A stretch of DNA of 64,000 bases from Pseudomonas chlororaphis. GTDB taxonomy: Bacteria > Pseudomonadota > Gammaproteobacteria > Pseudomonadales > Pseudomonadaceae. The notes beneath the pieces are model-generated. The model ran no database searches. It was given only the letters and a program-made list of their open reading frames with translations, and was not told where the DNA came from. Position numbers and translations under genes: made by a program. The DNA is taken from the NCBI RefSeq assembly GCF_003731765.1, contig NZ_MOAL01000008.1:773395-837394 (forward strand), read 5' to 3'. Numbering within the stretch: the first letter of the stretch is position 1; each line of letters opens with the position of its first letter. Shown here in pieces: positions 1-8,625 of this stretch.

Positions 1-631
1 GGTCGGCGATGCGTTCCAGGGTCGCGGCCAGCTCTGGCTGACGGAAGGTTTCACCCGGTTTCATGCTGCCGAAATAGTCGCTGAAGTTGGTGGTACCGTT
101 GAACAGCTTCAACGCATCTTCCCGGTACTGGTACTGCTTGTCCGCCACCTTGAAGCCGTTTTTCGCGTAGCCCACGGCCGGGGTGATCAACTCGCTCCAG
201 GGCAGCTTGCCGAACTTCTTGTGGGCTTCCCACAACCCCATCACAGTGCCCGGCACACCAGCGGCGCGGGCGCCCACCAGGCTCAGGTTCTCGATCACCT
301 CGCCCTTGTCGTTCAGGTACATGTCCCGGGTCGCGGCCTTGGGCGCGGTTTCCCGGTAGTCGAGAAAATAAGGTTTGCCGTCGATGAACATCGTCATGAA
401 GCCACCGCCGCCGATATTGCCGGCCTCGGGGTACGTCACCGCCAGGGCAAAGGCCGTGGCCACTGCGGCGTCCACCGCGTTACCGCCCTTCTTCAAGATC
501 TGCGCCGCCACGTCGGCGCCGTACTGGTTCGGCGCGGCCACCGCACCGCCTTCCAGGGTGACGGCAAAGGCTGAACCGCTGGCGGCAATGGCCACGGTCA
601 AGGCCAGGGACTTGAACAACAGAATGCGCAT
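1..631 (-). CDS. ggt: Gamma-glutamyltransferase, N-terminal part (cut by window edge)
   Basis: Periplasmic gamma-glutamyltransferase, which cleaves and transfers the gamma-glutamyl group of glutathione and related peptides. The 210 visible residues begin with a short signal peptide (MRILLFKSLALTVAIAA...AFA). They continue with the conserved N-terminal family block: a GGNAVDAAVAT motif around residues 50-60, YPEAGNIGGGGF around 67-78, and the GxRAAGVPGTVMGLW stretch further on. The catalytic Thr of the autoprocessing site lies beyond the left edge and cannot be checked. The ATG at 629-631 is chosen because it gives a complete signal peptide. Upstream lies a REP element and then a gene ending on the same strand, so ggt is probably transcribed alone. 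Confidence 0.9.
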   Translation of the reverse strand, partial: MRILLFKSLALTVAIAASGSAFAVTLEGGAVAAPNQYGADVAAQILKKGGNAVDAAVATAFALAVTYPEAGNIGGGGFMTMFIDGKPYFLDYRETAPKAATRDMYLNDKGEVIENLSLVGARAAGVPGTVMGLWEAHKKFGKLPWSELITPAVGYAKNGFKVADKQYQYREDALKLFNGTTNFSDYFGSMKPGETFRQPELAATLERIAD

Positions 632-703
632 AAGGAGCTTCCTTTTCTTGTTTTTGAACAGCTAGAACCTTAGGCCTTGCATGGCGATTTGAACAATCGC
701 CTA

Positions 704-726
704 TCGCCGGCAAGCCTGCTCCTACA
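704..726. repeat. REP-type element (single)
   Basis: The sequence tcgccggcaagcctgctcc-tac matches the Pseudomonas REP consensus seen again, as a pair, at 3673-3754. It lies between ggt and the LysR gene and covers the last bases of the LysR coding sequence. Such elements usually sit between genes and form hairpins; only one arm is obvious here. Confidence 0.75.
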
Positions 727-1654
727 AGGGGGGTGGGGCATCAATGGGTTGGAATTCGGGGTGGGCGTAGTCCGCCAGTTTGCCTTGGAGGAAGTCGAGG
801 AAGCACTGGATGCGCAGGGCCAGTTGCGAGTTGCGGTAATACACGGCGTTGATCGGCTGGCGATAGCCGCTGTTGAACGAGGCCAGCACCGGCTGCAAAC
901 GCCCTGCGCGGATATCGTCGACGGTCATGAAGTGCGACAGGCAGGCAATGCCCTGCCCCTCCAGTGCCAGATGGCGCAAGGTCTCGCCGCTGGAGGCGCT
1001 GATCCCCGGCTGGATCTGCCAGCGGTCACCGTGCGCGTGGCGCAATGGCCAGTGATTGAGGGTCTCGGTCTGGGTGAAGCCCAGCAAGGTGTGAGCCGAC
1101 AACTCCGCCACGCTGTGCGGCGTGCCGTGGCGCTCCAGGTAGGCCGGGCTGGCGAGGATGTGCAACGGGCTGCAGCCCAGGGAGCGGGCGTGCAGGGTCG
1201 AGTCCGCCAGCACACCGATGCGAATCGCAATGTCGGTGCTCTGCTCCAGCAGGTCGATGATCAAATCGTTGCTGTTGAGCTCCAGCTGGATGTCCGGGTA
1301 AAGACCGCGGAACTCGTCGATGTAGGGCACGATGGCATGCAGCATGAAGGGCGAAGCGGCGTTGATCCGCAAGCGCCCGGACGGGGTCTGCTGACGCGAG
1401 GACAGGCGCTCCTCCAGCTCCTCCATCTGATCGAGAATCAGCTTGGCCTGCTCGAAGAAGTACTTGCCCTCTTCGGTCAGGTCCATGCGTCGAGTGGTGC
1501 GGTTGATCAGCGTGGTGTCGAGCTTGGCTTCCAGTCGCGACAGGGTACGGCTGACCGCCGACGGCGTCTGCCCCACCTGCTCGGCCGCAGCGGAAATCGA
1601 ACCGCATTCAATGACACAGACGAAGATCTGCAGTTCGTCGGATCGGGCTTTCAC
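722..1654 (-). CDS. LysR-family transcriptional regulator
   Basis: DNA-binding regulator of 310 residues. The N-terminal winged helix (about residues 5-65, with SISAAAEQVGQTPSAVSRTLSRLEAKL) is typical of LysR proteins. The C-terminal two-lobed effector domain fills residues 90-295. The start is GTG at 1654, preceded by GAGGA six bases upstream. It lies 50 bases downstream of mdaB on the same strand and could be cotranscribed with it. The redox neighbours (mdaB and the divergent quinol-monooxygenase-like gene) make a quinone- or oxidant-responsive role plausible, but the effector cannot be read from the sequence. Confidence 0.9.
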   Translation of the reverse strand: MKARSDELQIFVCVIECGSISAAAEQVGQTPSAVSRTLSRLEAKLDTTLINRTTRRMDLTEEGKYFFEQAKLILDQMEELEERLSSRQQTPSGRLRINAASPFMLHAIVPYIDEFRGLYPDIQLELNSNDLIIDLLEQSTDIAIRIGVLADSTLHARSLGCSPLHILASPAYLERHGTPHSVAELSAHTLLGFTQTETLNHWPLRHAHGDRWQIQPGISASSGETLRHLALEGQGIACLSHFMTVDDIRAGRLQPVLASFNSGYRQPINAVYYRNSQLALRIQCFLDFLQGKLADYAHPEFQPIDAPPPL

Positions 1655-1704
1655 AGCAGTCCTCTATCGAGAGTGGGGGCACAAGCTCCCGATAGTAGCC
1701 GGAT

Positions 1705-2295
1705 TCAGCCCGCCAGGTTGAACAACGCCTTGAGGTGCTGCTCGTAGCGGGCCACGTCGCCTTCGATGTCCGGACGCTTCATCACATCGACGCAGAGGAA
1801 GGTCGGCAAGGCGCTCATGCCAAGGAATTCGTTGGCCTTGTGGAACGGGAAGTACACCGCATCCACGCCCTTGGCCTCGAAGAAATCGCTGGGGTCGTCG
1901 AAAGCCTGCTGGGGTGCGTTCCAGGTCAGCGAGAGCATGTACTGCTTGCCCTGGATCAGGCCGCCGCTGCCGTACTTCTGCGAGGCGTCGGAACGGGTCC
2001 GGCCATCGCTGGCGTAGAGGCTGCCATGGCCTTCGGTGAAGACTTCGTCGATGTACTTCTTGACGATCCACGGGGCGCCCATCCACCAGCCAGGCATCTG
2101 GTAAATGATCACGTCGGCCCAGAGGAACTTGGCCACTTCTTCCTGGACGTCGTAGCCCGCGTCGATGTGGGTGACCTTGACGTCGATGCCGCCGCGATCC
2201 AGGACCGCCAGGGCGGTGTCGTGCAGGGTCAGGTTGTAGCGGCCATCGGAATGGGCAAACTTTTTGCCGCCATTGAGCAACAGTACTTTTTTCAT
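1705..2295 (-). CDS. mdaB: NAD(P)H:quinone oxidoreductase, MdaB type
   Basis: Cytoplasmic flavoprotein of 196 residues in the flavodoxin-like NQO/MdaB family. It reduces quinones by two electrons and so avoids semiquinone and superoxide. Visible hallmarks are the N-terminal MKKVLLLNGGKKFAHSDG with the phosphate-binding turn, the YQMPGWWMGAPWIVKKYIDE block (about residues 65-84), and YMLSLTWNAP near 120, all very similar to E. coli MdaB. The length is normal. The ATG at 2295 follows a GAGG. It is divergent from the ABM-domain gene at 2500, echoing the mdaB-ygiN pairing of enterobacteria, and precedes a LysR gene. Confidence 0.9.
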   Translation of the reverse strand: MKKVLLLNGGKKFAHSDGRYNLTLHDTALAVLDRGGIDVKVTHIDAGYDVQEEVAKFLWADVIIYQMPGWWMGAPWIVKKYIDEVFTEGHGSLYASDGRTRSDASQKYGSGGLIQGKQYMLSLTWNAPQQAFDDPSDFFEAKGVDAVYFPFHKANEFLGMSALPTFLCVDVMKRPDIEGDVARYEQHLKALFNLAG

Positions 2296-2499
2296 GATTG
2301 AGCCTCATCGCACGCCGCCCTGTCGCGCTGCCATGCGGCGCCGGGTGGCAAAGATTAAAAATGATGGGCGCAGGTTAACGATGGTCGGGTCTGAGAATAA
2401 GCCCAACTTGCTCAAAATACATTTGACTAAAACGCACGAATAGACGGTTGATTGTTGCCATAAAATTCGGAGCCCATCACTGATCACGAGCCCCTCGTC

Positions 2500-2814
2500 A
2501 TGCCTGAGAACCACGCCTTCATCCTTCATGCCAAGACCCGCCCGGAGAAAGCCGACGCCTTCGAAACCCTGTTTCGCTCCTACGTGGCACCCAGCCGTGA
2601 GGAACCCGGTTGCATCGAATACCACATGCTGCGCGACCAGCAGGACCCGACCCTGTTCATCTTCTATGAGGTCTGGGCCTCCCAGGCGGCCCTGGAGCAG
2701 CACTCCGCCCTGCCCCACATGCAGCGTTTCTTCGAGCAGCGCATGGAGTACCTGGAACGGGATTTCGAGATCCGCCGCATCGACATGCTCAGCCCCGCCT
2801 CAGCTAGCCGCTGA
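2500..2814 (+). CDS. Antibiotic-biosynthesis-monooxygenase (ABM) domain protein, YgiN-like quinol monooxygenase
   Basis: Small 104-residue dimeric alpha+beta barrel protein of the ABM family. The family pattern is clear: an N-terminal strand (AFILHAKTRPEKADAFETLF), REEPGCIEYHMLRDQQDPTLFIFYEVWAS in the middle, and HMQRFFEQRMEYL near the end. YgiN-type members oxidise quinols without a cofactor and can cycle with MdaB. The divergent arrangement with mdaB supports that role, but the substrate is inferred. The last 11 bases overlap the end of the convergent exporter gene. Confidence 0.8.
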   Translation: MPENHAFILHAKTRPEKADAFETLFRSYVAPSREEPGCIEYHMLRDQQDPTLFIFYEVWASQAALEQHSALPHMQRFFEQRMEYLERDFEIRRIDMLSPASASR

Positions 2815-3568
2815 TCAGCAAATACCCGCCCAGCAGGCCCAGGCCGATAAAGAACATCCGCTTGAACAGCACGGCGCTGATGCGTTGCCGCAGGCCTTGG
2901 CCCAGCCACATGCCGAGCATGGCCGGCGCCAGGGCCAGCAACGAAGCACTCAATTCGCCGCTGCCCAGGGCGCCGTGCCATGAAAGGCTGACGGCCAGGG
3001 CCAGTGTGGAAACCGTGAACGACAGCCCCAGGGCCTGCACCAGCTCATCCTTGGTCAAACCCAGGGCCTGCAGGTAAGGCACCGCCGGGATCACAAACAC
3101 CCCGGTGGCGGAGGTGATGACGCCGGTGGTCAACCCGCACAGCGGCGCCAGCCAGCGCTCATGACGGGGAGCGAGATGCAAGGTCGGCAACAGCAGGCCG
3201 CTCAGCGCATAGAGCAACAAGGCCGCGCCCAGGCCCCGCACCACCCAATGCCCGGCGTCGATCCCCAGCCACAGGGAACCGCCAGCAGTGCCCACGAAGA
3301 TCGCCAGCAGCATCGGCCATAGGCGCTTGAGCAAGGCCGGCAAGTGCCCGCCAAAGGCCAACTGCCAAAGGTTGGTCAGGGTTGCCGGCACAATCAGCAA
3401 GGCCGCAGCCTGCGCCGGGGCCATAGCCAAGCCCAACAGCCCCATGGCGATGGTGGGCAGGCCAAGGCCGATCACGCCCTTGACCATGCCGGCCAGGACA
3501 AAGGTGCCGATCACCAGCAGGGAAAGGCTGAATCCGAGGTTCTGATAAAACGCGAGGGAGGTCGTCAT
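2804..3568 (-). CDS. TauE/SafE-family sulfite/anion exporter
   Basis: Inner-membrane protein of 254 residues with about eight hydrophobic segments. The N-terminal LGFSLSLLVIGTFVLAGMVKGVIGLGLPTIAMGLL and the repeated GLTTGVITSATGVFVIPAVPYLQALGL are typical of the TauE/SafE (DUF81) family, whose members move sulfite, sulfoacetate or other small anions. An upstream in-frame start at 3634 exists, but the ATG at 3568 begins directly at the first membrane segment. The LysR gene at 3783 is divergent and is the likely regulator. The transported substrate is unknown. Confidence 0.85.
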   Translation of the reverse strand: MTTSLAFYQNLGFSLSLLVIGTFVLAGMVKGVIGLGLPTIAMGLLGLAMAPAQAAALLIVPATLTNLWQLAFGGHLPALLKRLWPMLLAIFVGTAGGSLWLGIDAGHWVVRGLGAALLLYALSGLLLPTLHLAPRHERWLAPLCGLTTGVITSATGVFVIPAVPYLQALGLTKDELVQALGLSFTVSTLALAVSLSWHGALGSGELSASLLALAPAMLGMWLGQGLRQRISAVLFKRMFFIGLGLLGGYLLISG

Positions 3569-3672
3569 GGGCCTATCCTGCGCTCGGATCGGCTCGCGGA
3601 AAATCTGCCATATACTGAGCCAGCCTCTTGCCAAGCAATAGGCACATACGAAAATTTATTGCCCGTACCTCC

Positions 3673-3754
3673 GTAGGAGCTGGCTTGCCAGCGAAGGCGT
3701 TTCCAAGGCCTGTGCAAAACTCCCGGGCCCCTTCGCCGGCAAGCCGGCTCCTAC
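3673..3754. repeat. Inverted REP pair (REPIN-like)
   Basis: Two 25-base REP arms in opposite orientation, gtaggagctggcttgccagc... at 3673-3697 and its near complement ending ...agccggctcctac at 3730-3754, are separated by 32 bases. The pair can fold into a long hairpin. It sits in the divergent promoter region between the TauE/SafE exporter and the LysR gene. Confidence 0.85.
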
Positions 3755-3782
3755 ACCGACCCGGTTCCCCGAGGGAGACTCC

Positions 3783-4667
3783 ATGCACTTCGACCTGATC
3801 GACTTGCGGCTGTACCTGAACATTCTGGAGGCGGGGAACATCACCGCCGGCGCCGCTCGCAGCCACTTGTCCCTGGCCGCCGCCAGTGCGCGAATCCGCG
3901 CCATGGAAGCCTCGCTGGGCATCGAGTTGCTCGAACGCGGGCGCCGCGGCATCAACCCGACACCCGCCGGCAAGGCCCTGGCCCAACACGCCCGGACGCT
4001 GTTGCTGTACGTCGACCACCTGCAACAGGACCTCGCCGAGTACGCCAAGGGGATCAAGGGCCAGGTGCGCCTGCTGTGCAACACCACCGCCCTCAGCGAG
4101 TACCTGCCGGAGCTGCTGGCAGACTTTCTTTGCCATCACCCGCACCTGGACATCGACCTGCAAGAGTGGCCCAGCCAGCGCATCACCCATGCCCTGCGCC
4201 AGGGTGCGGCAGACCTGGGCATCGTCTCCGATGCCGTAGACACCCAAGGCCTGGTCACCCGGCCATTTCGCGACGACCCGCTGGTGCTGATCATGGCCCC
4301 CACGCACCCTTTGGCCGCCACCCCGCAGCCGCGCTTCAGCGACAGCCTGCACCATGACTACGTGGGCCTGCCCGCCGCCAGCGCCCTGGCGGTGTACCTG
4401 GAAGAACAAGCACTGCACGCCGGCCTGCGCATGCAGATGCGCATCCGCGCCGAAGGTTTCGATGGGGTGATGCGCATGGTGGCCAGGGGCGCCGGGGTGG
4501 CAGTGGTGCCCCAAGCCGCCCTGCAACGCGGCACTCGCCGCCAGGCACTCAAAGCAGTGCCCTTGCACGAAGCCTGGGCCCAGCGCCGACTGCTGCTGTG
4601 CACCCGTGACGAGCAAGCCCTGCCACCCTACGCCAAGGCGCTGTGGGACGCCCTGCTCGGCCCTTGA
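3783..4667 (+). CDS. LysR-family transcriptional regulator
   Basis: 294-residue LysR protein. The N-terminal helix-turn-helix includes LEAGNITAGAARSHLSLAAASARIRAMEASLGIELLERG (about residues 14-52). The effector domain follows from about residue 90. The ATG at 3783 has a strong GAGGGAG ribosome site. Divergent orientation to the TauE/SafE exporter and a 214-base shared control region suggest it controls that exporter. A downstream NAD(P)H oxidoreductase begins 56 bases after the stop and may be read through. Confidence 0.9.
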   Translation: MHFDLIDLRLYLNILEAGNITAGAARSHLSLAAASARIRAMEASLGIELLERGRRGINPTPAGKALAQHARTLLLYVDHLQQDLAEYAKGIKGQVRLLCNTTALSEYLPELLADFLCHHPHLDIDLQEWPSQRITHALRQGAADLGIVSDAVDTQGLVTRPFRDDPLVLIMAPTHPLAATPQPRFSDSLHHDYVGLPAASALAVYLEEQALHAGLRMQMRIRAEGFDGVMRMVARGAGVAVVPQAALQRGTRRQALKAVPLHEAWAQRRLLLCTRDEQALPPYAKALWDALLGP

Positions 4668-4723
4668 CTCTCCCCTTGGCAGTAGGCTTTACCCTGGGCT
4701 CTTTGTGTTCAAGGACAGCCGCA

Positions 4724-5299
4724 ATGAGCAAACGCATCCTGGTGATTCTCGGCCATCCTTCCCACCGCAGCTTCTGCGGCGCCCTGGCGGATAGCTACAT
4801 CGAAGCCGCGCAACAGGCCGGTCACGAGGTGCGCCAACTGCGCCTCGGCGAACTGGCCTTCGACCCAGTGCTGCATGAGGGGTACCAACAGATCCAGCCC
4901 CTGGAGAGCGACTTGCTACAGGCCCAGGCCGATGTTCTGTGGGCCGAGCACCTGACCCTGGTCTATCCGATCTGGTGGGGCGGGACGCCGGCGCTGCTCA
5001 AGGGTTTTTTCGATCGGGTGTTCCTGCCCGGCTTCGCCTTCAAGTACCGCCCGGGCAAGGCCTTCCCCGAGAAACTGCTCAAGGGCCGCAGCGCTCACTT
5101 GCTGGTGACCATGGACACCCCGCCCTGGTACTACCGCTGGGTGTACCGCATGCCCGGGCTGCATCAAGTGCGCAAGACCACCCTAGAGTTCTGCGGCATC
5201 CGCCCGCTGCAAACCCTGACCTTCGGCCCGTTGCTGGACGCCAGCGAACCCCGTCGGCACACCTGGCTGGAACAAGCCCGGGCCCTTGCCAGGCGCTGA
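4724..5299 (+). CDS. NAD(P)H dehydrogenase / flavodoxin-fold oxidoreductase
   Basis: 191-residue cytoplasmic flavoprotein of the Flavodoxin_2 (NAD(P)H:quinone reductase) family. It shows RILVILGHPSHRSFCGALADSY at the N-terminus and LVYPIWWGGTPALLKGFFDRVFLPGFAF around residues 77-104, which form the FMN/FAD and substrate pocket. The first in-frame start is 27 codons upstream, but the ATG at 4724 has an AAGGA eight bases before it and begins exactly at the conserved first strand. A MerR-type regulator follows at 5361. Confidence 0.87.
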   Translation: MSKRILVILGHPSHRSFCGALADSYIEAAQQAGHEVRQLRLGELAFDPVLHEGYQQIQPLESDLLQAQADVLWAEHLTLVYPIWWGGTPALLKGFFDRVFLPGFAFKYRPGKAFPEKLLKGRSAHLLVTMDTPPWYYRWVYRMPGLHQVRKTTLEFCGIRPLQTLTFGPLLDASEPRRHTWLEQARALARR

Positions 5300-5360
5300 A
5301 GGGTTCGGATAATGCGCGCACGCCACCGGCCTTCTGGCCGCCATGGAAAAGGAAGTGTGC

Positions 5361-5732
5361 ATGTACATCGGCAAAGCCGCGCAATTGTCCGGAACCACCG
5401 TCAAGAGCATCCGCCATTACGAAGCCATCGGCCTGCTGCCCACGGCCCAGCGTCAGGGCCAATACCGGGTCTACGACCAGGAAAGCGTGGAGCGCCTGAT
5501 GTTTATCAAGTGCGCCCAGCAACTGGGTTTCAAGCTCAAGGAGTTGCAGGAGCTGTTTGCCCGACACAGCGGCGACGCCTTCCCCTGGGCGCTGGCCCAG
5601 GAGGCCCTGGCCAGCAAGAAGCGTGAATTACAACAACAGATCGACCAGTTGCAACAACGCTTCAGCGAGGTCGAACGCTTTGAGGACAGCCTGCAACACG
5701 CCCACCAGCAATGCCGGCTGGGCAGCCTCTGA
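5361..5732 (+). CDS. MerR-family transcriptional regulator
   Basis: 123-residue MerR protein: winged helix-turn-helix at residues 1-70 (MYIGKAAQLSGTTVKSIRHYEAIGLL), then a long C-terminal coiled coil (about 80-115). Cysteines are few (in FIKCAQQ and HQQCR) and no metal-binding cluster is visible, so a metal sensor is unlikely. The ATG at 5361 is preferred over the one at 5343 because AAGGAAG lies just before it. It is 61 bases downstream of the oxidoreductase gene and may autoregulate that pair. Confidence 0.85.
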   Translation: MYIGKAAQLSGTTVKSIRHYEAIGLLPTAQRQGQYRVYDQESVERLMFIKCAQQLGFKLKELQELFARHSGDAFPWALAQEALASKKRELQQQIDQLQQRFSEVERFEDSLQHAHQQCRLGSL

Positions 5733-5756
5733 AGCCACCCGGCCGACCTGGCGTAA

Positions 5757-7166
5757 TCAGACGTTGGACAGCTCGGCAGCCACCGGCGCCCGCGCCTTTC
5801 TGAAGAACACCGCGTAGACCACCGACAGAATCAGCAAGAACGGCACGCCAAACACCAGGGTCATCTTGAACGCGTCGGTGAAGTAGGTGGTGATCATCAC
5901 CGCCCCCATCAACACCAGCCCAAGCAGGGTGCTGTAGGGAAACAGGCGCATACGGAACGACAGCGGCTGCTCGCCGTGGCGCTGGTGATAACGGCGGAAG
6001 CAGTAGTGGGTGAGGAAGATCATGAACCAGGTGAAGATCGCGCCAAACATCGAGATGGCCATCATCAGGGTGAAGGAACTTTCCGGGTACAACACGTTGA
6101 CCAGGGTCGCCAGGGCGATGCCGGAACTGGACAGCAACAACGCGTTGAGGGGGATGCCGGTCTTGCTCAGGGCGCCCATGGACTTGGGCGCGTAGCCGGC
6201 GCGGGACAGGCTGAACATCATGCGCGTGGTGATGTACAGCTGGCTGTTCATCGCTGACAGGGCGGCGATCAGGATCACGAAGTTCATCACCCCGGTGGCC
6301 CCGGGAATGCCGATGGTCTGCATCACCGTGACGAAGGGGCTCTGGGCCTTGCCGGCCTGGACCCAAGGCACGATGGCCAGCATCAGGGCCAGGGTCAGCA
6401 GGTAAAACACCACCAAGCGCACGATGGTTGCGCGGAAGGCTTTTTTCACCGCCTGCTGCGGGTCCTCGGCTTCACCGGCGGCCACGGCAATCATTTCCAC
6501 GCTCAGGTAGCTGAAGATCGAGACGATCACCGCGATCCACATGCCTTGGAAACCGTTGGGGAAAAACCCGCCGTGGGCCGTGTAGTTGTGCACCCCGTAG
6601 TCGGGGTTGCCGGAGCCGAACACCACGTACACCGCGAGGATGATAAAGCCGACGATGGCGGCGATCTTGATGGTCGAGAACCAGTATTCAAAGTTGCCGA
6701 AGGTTTTCACGCTGATGGCGTTGAGGGCGATCAGCACGCTGGAGAAGGAGACGATCCACACCCATTCAGGAACGTTGGCGAACCAGTACTTCATGTACAT
6801 GGCGATGGCCGTGACCTCGGCGCCCACCGCCAGCACGATGGCCGCCCAGTAGGCATAACGCACCAGGAAGCCGGCGAGCGGACTGACGTAGAACTCGGCG
6901 TAGGCCCCGAAGGAGCCGGAGGTGGAATGGGCCACGGTCATTTCCGCCAGGCAGCCCATCAACAGCAAGGTGATCAGGGCGCCGATGGCGTAGCTCAGCA
7001 GCACGCTGGGACCGGCATACCCGATGGCGTAGGCGCTGCCCATGAACAGCCCGGTGCCGATGGCGCCACCGATGGCGATCATGCTCATCTGGCCGGCGGT
7101 GAGCTGGCGCCGCAGGCCCTGCTCACGATTGGAAATCGCTTCAAAACCCTTGTTGGTCGTGGTCAC
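5757..7166 (-). CDS. APC-family amino-acid permease next to kynU
   Basis: Inner-membrane proton-coupled amino-acid importer, 469 residues with about 12 membrane segments. The amino-acid permease signature AIGGAIGTGLFMGSAYAIGYAGPSVLLSYAIGA lies at about residues 32-64 and SVEMIAVAAGEAEDP near 222-236. The start is GTG at 7166 with AAGGGG upstream. It is 81 bases downstream of kynU on the same strand, separated by a very strong hairpin. The arrangement with kynU and a kynR-type gene resembles the Pseudomonas aeruginosa kyn locus, so uptake of tryptophan, kynurenine or alanine is plausible; the substrate is not readable. Confidence 0.88.
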   Translation of the reverse strand: MTTTNKGFEAISNREQGLRRQLTAGQMSMIAIGGAIGTGLFMGSAYAIGYAGPSVLLSYAIGALITLLLMGCLAEMTVAHSTSGSFGAYAEFYVSPLAGFLVRYAYWAAIVLAVGAEVTAIAMYMKYWFANVPEWVWIVSFSSVLIALNAISVKTFGNFEYWFSTIKIAAIVGFIILAVYVVFGSGNPDYGVHNYTAHGGFFPNGFQGMWIAVIVSIFSYLSVEMIAVAAGEAEDPQQAVKKAFRATIVRLVVFYLLTLALMLAIVPWVQAGKAQSPFVTVMQTIGIPGATGVMNFVILIAALSAMNSQLYITTRMMFSLSRAGYAPKSMGALSKTGIPLNALLLSSSGIALATLVNVLYPESSFTLMMAISMFGAIFTWFMIFLTHYCFRRYHQRHGEQPLSFRMRLFPYSTLLGLVLMGAVMITTYFTDAFKMTLVFGVPFLLILSVVYAVFFRKARAPVAAELSNV

Positions 7167-7201
7167 GTTGGGTGCCCCTTTATTGTTATGGTTGCACGGC
7201 G

Positions 7202-7246
7202 CTCGGTGTCTCGCTCCCGCGCCTGCCGCGGGAGCGAGGTGCCGAG
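7202..7246 (-). other. Strong hairpin between kynU and the permease
   Basis: A perfect 12-base stem (7210-7221 with 7227-7238, loop of 5) is extended outward by a second five-base stem (7202-7206 with 7242-7246). It starts one base after the kynU stop codon. No T-run follows on the minus strand, so it may protect the kynU message or attenuate the permease rather than terminate fully. Confidence 0.7.
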
Positions 7247-7247
7247 G

Positions 7248-8498
7248 TCAAGTCACGCTGTGGCGCACCTGGAACTCCGGTCGGGCCCAGGTTTTTTGAT
7301 CAAGAATCTGCCCCAGCTTCTCCACCGCATCCCAGACTTCGCTGAAGCGGGTGTACAGCGGAGTGAAACCGAAACGCATGATCCGCGGCTCGCGATAATC
7401 GCCAATCACCCCCTGGGCAATCAACGCCTGCACCACCGCGTAACCTTGCGGGTGCTCGAAGCTCACGTGGCTGCCGCGCTTGGCGTGTTCACGCGGGGTG
7501 ATCAGTTGCAGGTCATGGCCTGCACAACGCTGCTCCACCAGGTCGATAAACAGGTCGGTCAGGGCCAGGGACTTGCGCCGCAGGCTGGCCATGTCGGTCA
7601 TGGCGAAGATATCCAGGCCGCACTCGACCAGGGCCAGGGAGGTGATCGGCTGGGTGCCGCACAGGTAGCGAGCGATGCCCGGGCTCGGCTCGTAGCTGGA
7701 CTCCATGTCGAACTGCCGGGCATGCCCAAACCAGCCCGAGAGCGGCTGGGTCACCAGATTGCAGAGCGCCGGCGAGACCCAGGCAAAGGCCTGGGAACCC
7801 GGACCGCCGTTGAGGTACTTGTAGGTGCAACCGATGGCGTAGTCGGCGCCCGCCTGGTGCAGGTCGATCGGCACCGCGCCGGCGGAGTGGGCCAGGTCCC
7901 ACAGGGTCAGGGCCCCGCATTCATGGGCCAGGGTGGTCAGGGCCTGCATGTCATGCATGTAGCCGGTCTTGTAGTTGACGTGGGTCAGCATCACCACGGC
8001 GGTGTCCTCGCCGATGGCGGCCGGCAACGCTTCGGGGCTGTCGACCAACCGCAGGGAATAGCCCTGCTGGAGCATCTGGGTCAGGCCCTCGGCGATGTAC
8101 AGGTCGGTGGGGAAGTTGCTGCTCTCACTGACGATCACCCGCCGCGTCGGCGCCCGCTCGGCCTGTACGCGCAAGGCCGCGCTGAGGACCTTGAACAGGT
8201 TGATCGAGGTGGTATCGGTGATCACCACCTCGTCTTCACCGGCACCGATCAGGCTCGCCAACTGGTTGCCCAGGCGCTGCGGCAGGTCACGCCAGCCGGC
8301 GGTGTTCCAGCTGCGGATCAGGCCATTGCCCCACTCTTGCTCAAGCACCTGGCGTGCCCGCTCAAGGGCCGCCACCGGGCGTGCGCCCAGGGAGTTGCCG
8401 TCGAGGTAGATGACCCCGTCCGGCAGGGCGAACTGTTCACGCAAGGGGGCCAGGGGGTCCTGCTCGTCGAGGGCCAGGCAATGGTTTCTGCTGATCAT
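7248..8498 (-). CDS. kynU: Kynureninase
   Basis: PLP-dependent kynureninase that cleaves L-kynurenine to anthranilate and alanine in the cytoplasm. The 416-residue length is normal. Visible family blocks are YLDGNSLGARP near residue 31, SESSNFPTDLY and TDTTSINLFKVL in the PLP pocket, LWDLAHSAGAVPIDLH near 197-212, and the cofactor lysine in GCTYKYLNGGPGS around 225. An upstream in-frame start (8600) is rejected; the ATG at 8498 has AGGACG before it and gives the usual N-terminus. It is divergent from kynR, with a palindromic candidate operator between them. Confidence 0.96.
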   Translation of the reverse strand: MISRNHCLALDEQDPLAPLREQFALPDGVIYLDGNSLGARPVAALERARQVLEQEWGNGLIRSWNTAGWRDLPQRLGNQLASLIGAGEDEVVITDTTSINLFKVLSAALRVQAERAPTRRVIVSESSNFPTDLYIAEGLTQMLQQGYSLRLVDSPEALPAAIGEDTAVVMLTHVNYKTGYMHDMQALTTLAHECGALTLWDLAHSAGAVPIDLHQAGADYAIGCTYKYLNGGPGSQAFAWVSPALCNLVTQPLSGWFGHARQFDMESSYEPSPGIARYLCGTQPITSLALVECGLDIFAMTDMASLRRKSLALTDLFIDLVEQRCAGHDLQLITPREHAKRGSHVSFEHPQGYAVVQALIAQGVIGDYREPRIMRFGFTPLYTRFSEVWDAVEKLGQILDQKTWARPEFQVRHSVT

Positions 8499-8625
8499 GG
8501 GGCGTCCTGTTCTTGTAGATGAGCGGTCAGGCGGGCCGAGGGGGAAGCGGTCCGCGGAGCCTGAAAATAATGGACGAAGCCCGGGAGAATTTTCGTGCAA
8601 AGTGCAGCGTCATACCGTACTAATC

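Noticed and set aside
6546..8522. Long plus-strand open frame (658 codons) over the permease and kynU
   Set aside because: It is antisense to two clearly conserved proteins, has a low-complexity translation rich in Gly, His and Gln, and no family signature. It is a product of GC-rich codon bias.
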